Shown here piece by piece: positions 24,209 to 25,545 of a stretch of DNA of 25,545 bases; the first letter of the stretch is position 1, and every line of letters starts with the position of its first letter. The notes below the pieces were generated by a model, which worked only from the letters and a program-made list of their open reading frames with translations, was not told where the DNA came from and searched no databases. The DNA is from an uncultured Prevotella sp. (GTDB lineage Bacteria; Bacteroidota; Bacteroidia; Bacteroidales; Bacteroidaceae). Where the stretch lies: NCBI GenBank assembly GCA_934254985.1, contig CAKQMS010000039.1, positions 1 through 25,545 on the forward strand, in the 5' to 3' direction. The translations under genes and the position numbers were made by a program.

Positions 24209-25545
24209 ATGATGAAAAGAACGACTTCCCTTATACTGTGTCTTGTCTTGAGCATTTCCATATTTGCTCAAAGCAGGGGTGTGACCTTTCAGGTGCATAA
24301 CGAAACGCTTACTTCCGTGTTGAAGAAGATTGAAAAGGCGGGCGAGAAGAATATCCTCTTTGCCTATCAGGCTACCGACCAATATCGCGTTACTGCCAAT
24401 ATCCAGGCTAAACGACAGAAGGAAGCCCTGGAGATGGTGCTGCAAGGGAAACCTTTCTCCTTCGTAGAGCACAACACCTATTTTGCCGTTCAATACACGG
24501 GCAAGACAACCCGGGTGGAACAGATCAAGGGCAGGGTGGTGGATGAACACCAGCAGCCCCTGCCTTTTGCCAACGTGGTATTGATTTCCTCCGTCAGCAA
24601 GGCTTATGTGGCAGGTTGCGTAACGGCGGAGGATGGAAGTTTCGTGCTTCCTTATGCCGATAAGGATGTGATGCTGAAGGTTTCGTTTGTGGGCTATAAG
24701 TCGCAGACCTTGGCCTGCAAGCCTACCATGCACATCGGTCTGCATCCCGACACCCAGCAGCTGAAGGCGGTAACCATCAAGAGTACCCGCCCCAATGTGG
24801 TTTATAAGGACGGCGCCTTCACCACCCTGGTATCAGGTACCATCCTGGGCGAACTGGGCTCTGCCGAAGATATGATCAGCCAGTTGCCCTTCGTTTCGGG
24901 CGAAGCGGGCAGTTGGGAAATTATCGGTCGTGGAGCGCCCGAGATTTATCTCAACGGCAGGAAACTGGAGAATCTGAACGAACTCAAGCGATTGAGCGCC
25001 AAGGATATTCTGAAGGCAGAAATCGTTACCGTTCCCGGAGCGCAGTATAGTTCCAAGACCAATGCCGTAATCCGTCTGCGTGCCGTTCGCAAGCGCGGAC
25101 AGGGCTTGAGCGGAAGCCTTTATTCTGAATATATGCAGGGCCGTTATTCGCCTCATGGCTATGAGGATGTGCAGTTGAACTACCGTACGGGCGGACTCGA
25201 TATCTTCGGCGAAGTGGGAGCGGGATTGGATCGCTCGCACACCACCGCCCATTCCGAAACCCAGCTCCATACCACCAGCGACTGGGAATTCAACAGCCGC
25301 AGAACCACGAAAACCCTTGGTGGAGAGATTCTTATGAACGCAGGTTTCAACTATGAGATTTCCGAGCATCAATCGCTGGGTATGCGCTATGAGACAACCA
25401 ATATGATAGGCAACAACTACACTCACAGCTGGGGAGCTACCGATGTGTGGGAGAATGGTAAACTGACGGAAAGCATGGGCGTAGATCTGTTTTCGAAAAG
25501 CAAGCCCCATTGGTCGCATAGCGTGAACGCCTATTATAATGGCGA
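24209..25545 (+). CDS. TonB-dependent receptor-like outer-membrane protein with STN domain (3' end missing)
   Basis: The frame opens at MMKRTTSLIL and runs 445 codons to the window edge with no stop. A signal peptide (1-20, ending IFA) is followed by an STN-like secretin/TonB domain (about 25-95, TFQVHNETLTSVLKKIEK and ILFAYQA), a carboxypeptidase-regulatory-like domain (about 105-185, IKGRVVDEHQQPLPFANVVL and VSFVGYKS), a plug-like region (about 205-295, AEDMISQLPFVSGE and EIYLNGRKL), and the start of a beta-barrel. The lack of the VVVGYG motif separates it from SusC; it resembles the outer-membrane beta-barrel family paired with no SusD. An STN domain often implies signalling to an anti-sigma factor, but none is visible here. 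The coding sequence looks GC-richer than the other genes (one sampled 60-base line is 36 G+C), which may reflect transfer. Confidence 0.85.
   Translation, partial: MMKRTTSLILCLVLSISIFAQSRGVTFQVHNETLTSVLKKIEKAGEKNILFAYQATDQYRVTANIQAKRQKEALEMVLQGKPFSFVEHNTYFAVQYTGKTTRVEQIKGRVVDEHQQPLPFANVVLISSVSKAYVAGCVTAEDGSFVLPYADKDVMLKVSFVGYKSQTLACKPTMHIGLHPDTQQLKAVTIKSTRPNVVYKDGAFTTLVSGTILGELGSAEDMISQLPFVSGEAGSWEIIGRGAPEIYLNGRKLENLNELKRLSAKDILKAEIVTVPGAQYSSKTNAVIRLRAVRKRGQGLSGSLYSEYMQGRYSPHGYEDVQLNYRTGGLDIFGEVGAGLDRSHTTAHSETQLHTTSDWEFNSRRTTKTLGGEILMNAGFNYEISEHQSLGMRYETTNMIGNNYTHSWGATDVWENGKLTESMGVDLFSKSKPHWSHSVNAYYNG

Noticed and set aside
24176..25519. Two minus-strand open frames at 24176-24745 and 24833-25519
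   Set aside because: Both are antisense to the STN/TonB-dependent receptor, which has a signal peptide and ordered domains; long antisense frames are expected in GC-richer coding DNA.

Overview
The window looks like a chromosomal segment of a Bacteroidales bacterium, most likely Prevotella/Segatella or a close relative. The basis is several promoters of the Bacteroidetes type (TTTG about 20 nt before TAnnTTTG), a SusC/SusD pair with surface glycan hydrolases, AT-rich intergenic DNA with little Shine-Dalgarno signal, and an arginine cluster with a GNAT gene between argR and argG. Genus is an inference from style, not a database match.

Layout. (1) 1-163, minus strand: a textbook promoter and boxA-like leader, apparently of an rRNA operon whose 16S gene lies off the left edge. 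(2) 504-2187, plus strand: a Bax-inhibitor-1/YccA membrane protein and a TtcA-like PP-loop tRNA thiolase, each followed by a clear terminator. (3) 2234-16703, minus strand: a polysaccharide-utilisation-type locus. Read in transcription order it has a divergent GH28-like enzyme, SusC, SusD, a terminator, then a second unit with a GH92 alpha-mannosidase, a fused histidine-acid-phosphatase/GH92 protein, a membrane-anchored AraC regulator, and a membrane protein of unknown function. (4) 16974-22771, plus strand: argR, GNAT, argG, pspC-like, argC, argD and proC, ending in a strong terminator. (5) 22973-25545: a truncated DUF4143-type ATPase (minus), a phased array of AAGGGA motifs, and the 5' part of an STN/TonB-dependent receptor (plus) that runs off the right edge and looks more GC-rich than the rest.

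How the parts may work together. SusC/SusD would import an oligosaccharide bound at the surface. The two GH92 enzymes would remove alpha-mannose, and the phosphatase domain fused to one of them suggests a phosphorylated mannoside (phosphomannan, Man-6-P N-glycan or mannosyl-inositol-phosphate). The AraC protein with a seven-helix membrane domain sits in the mannosidase operon and is the likely local sensor. The arg cluster carries the middle and late steps of arginine synthesis plus its repressor; the GNAT is a candidate for the missing glutamate-acylating step.

Most worth a second look: the phosphatase-GH92 fusion; a 7-bp-period repeat inserted in frame inside that gene, with a 28/31 identical copy upstream of the TtcA-like gene; five CATTAAA heptads directly before argG; and five AAGGGA motifs spaced 33/33/42/33 bp upstream of the receptor gene.
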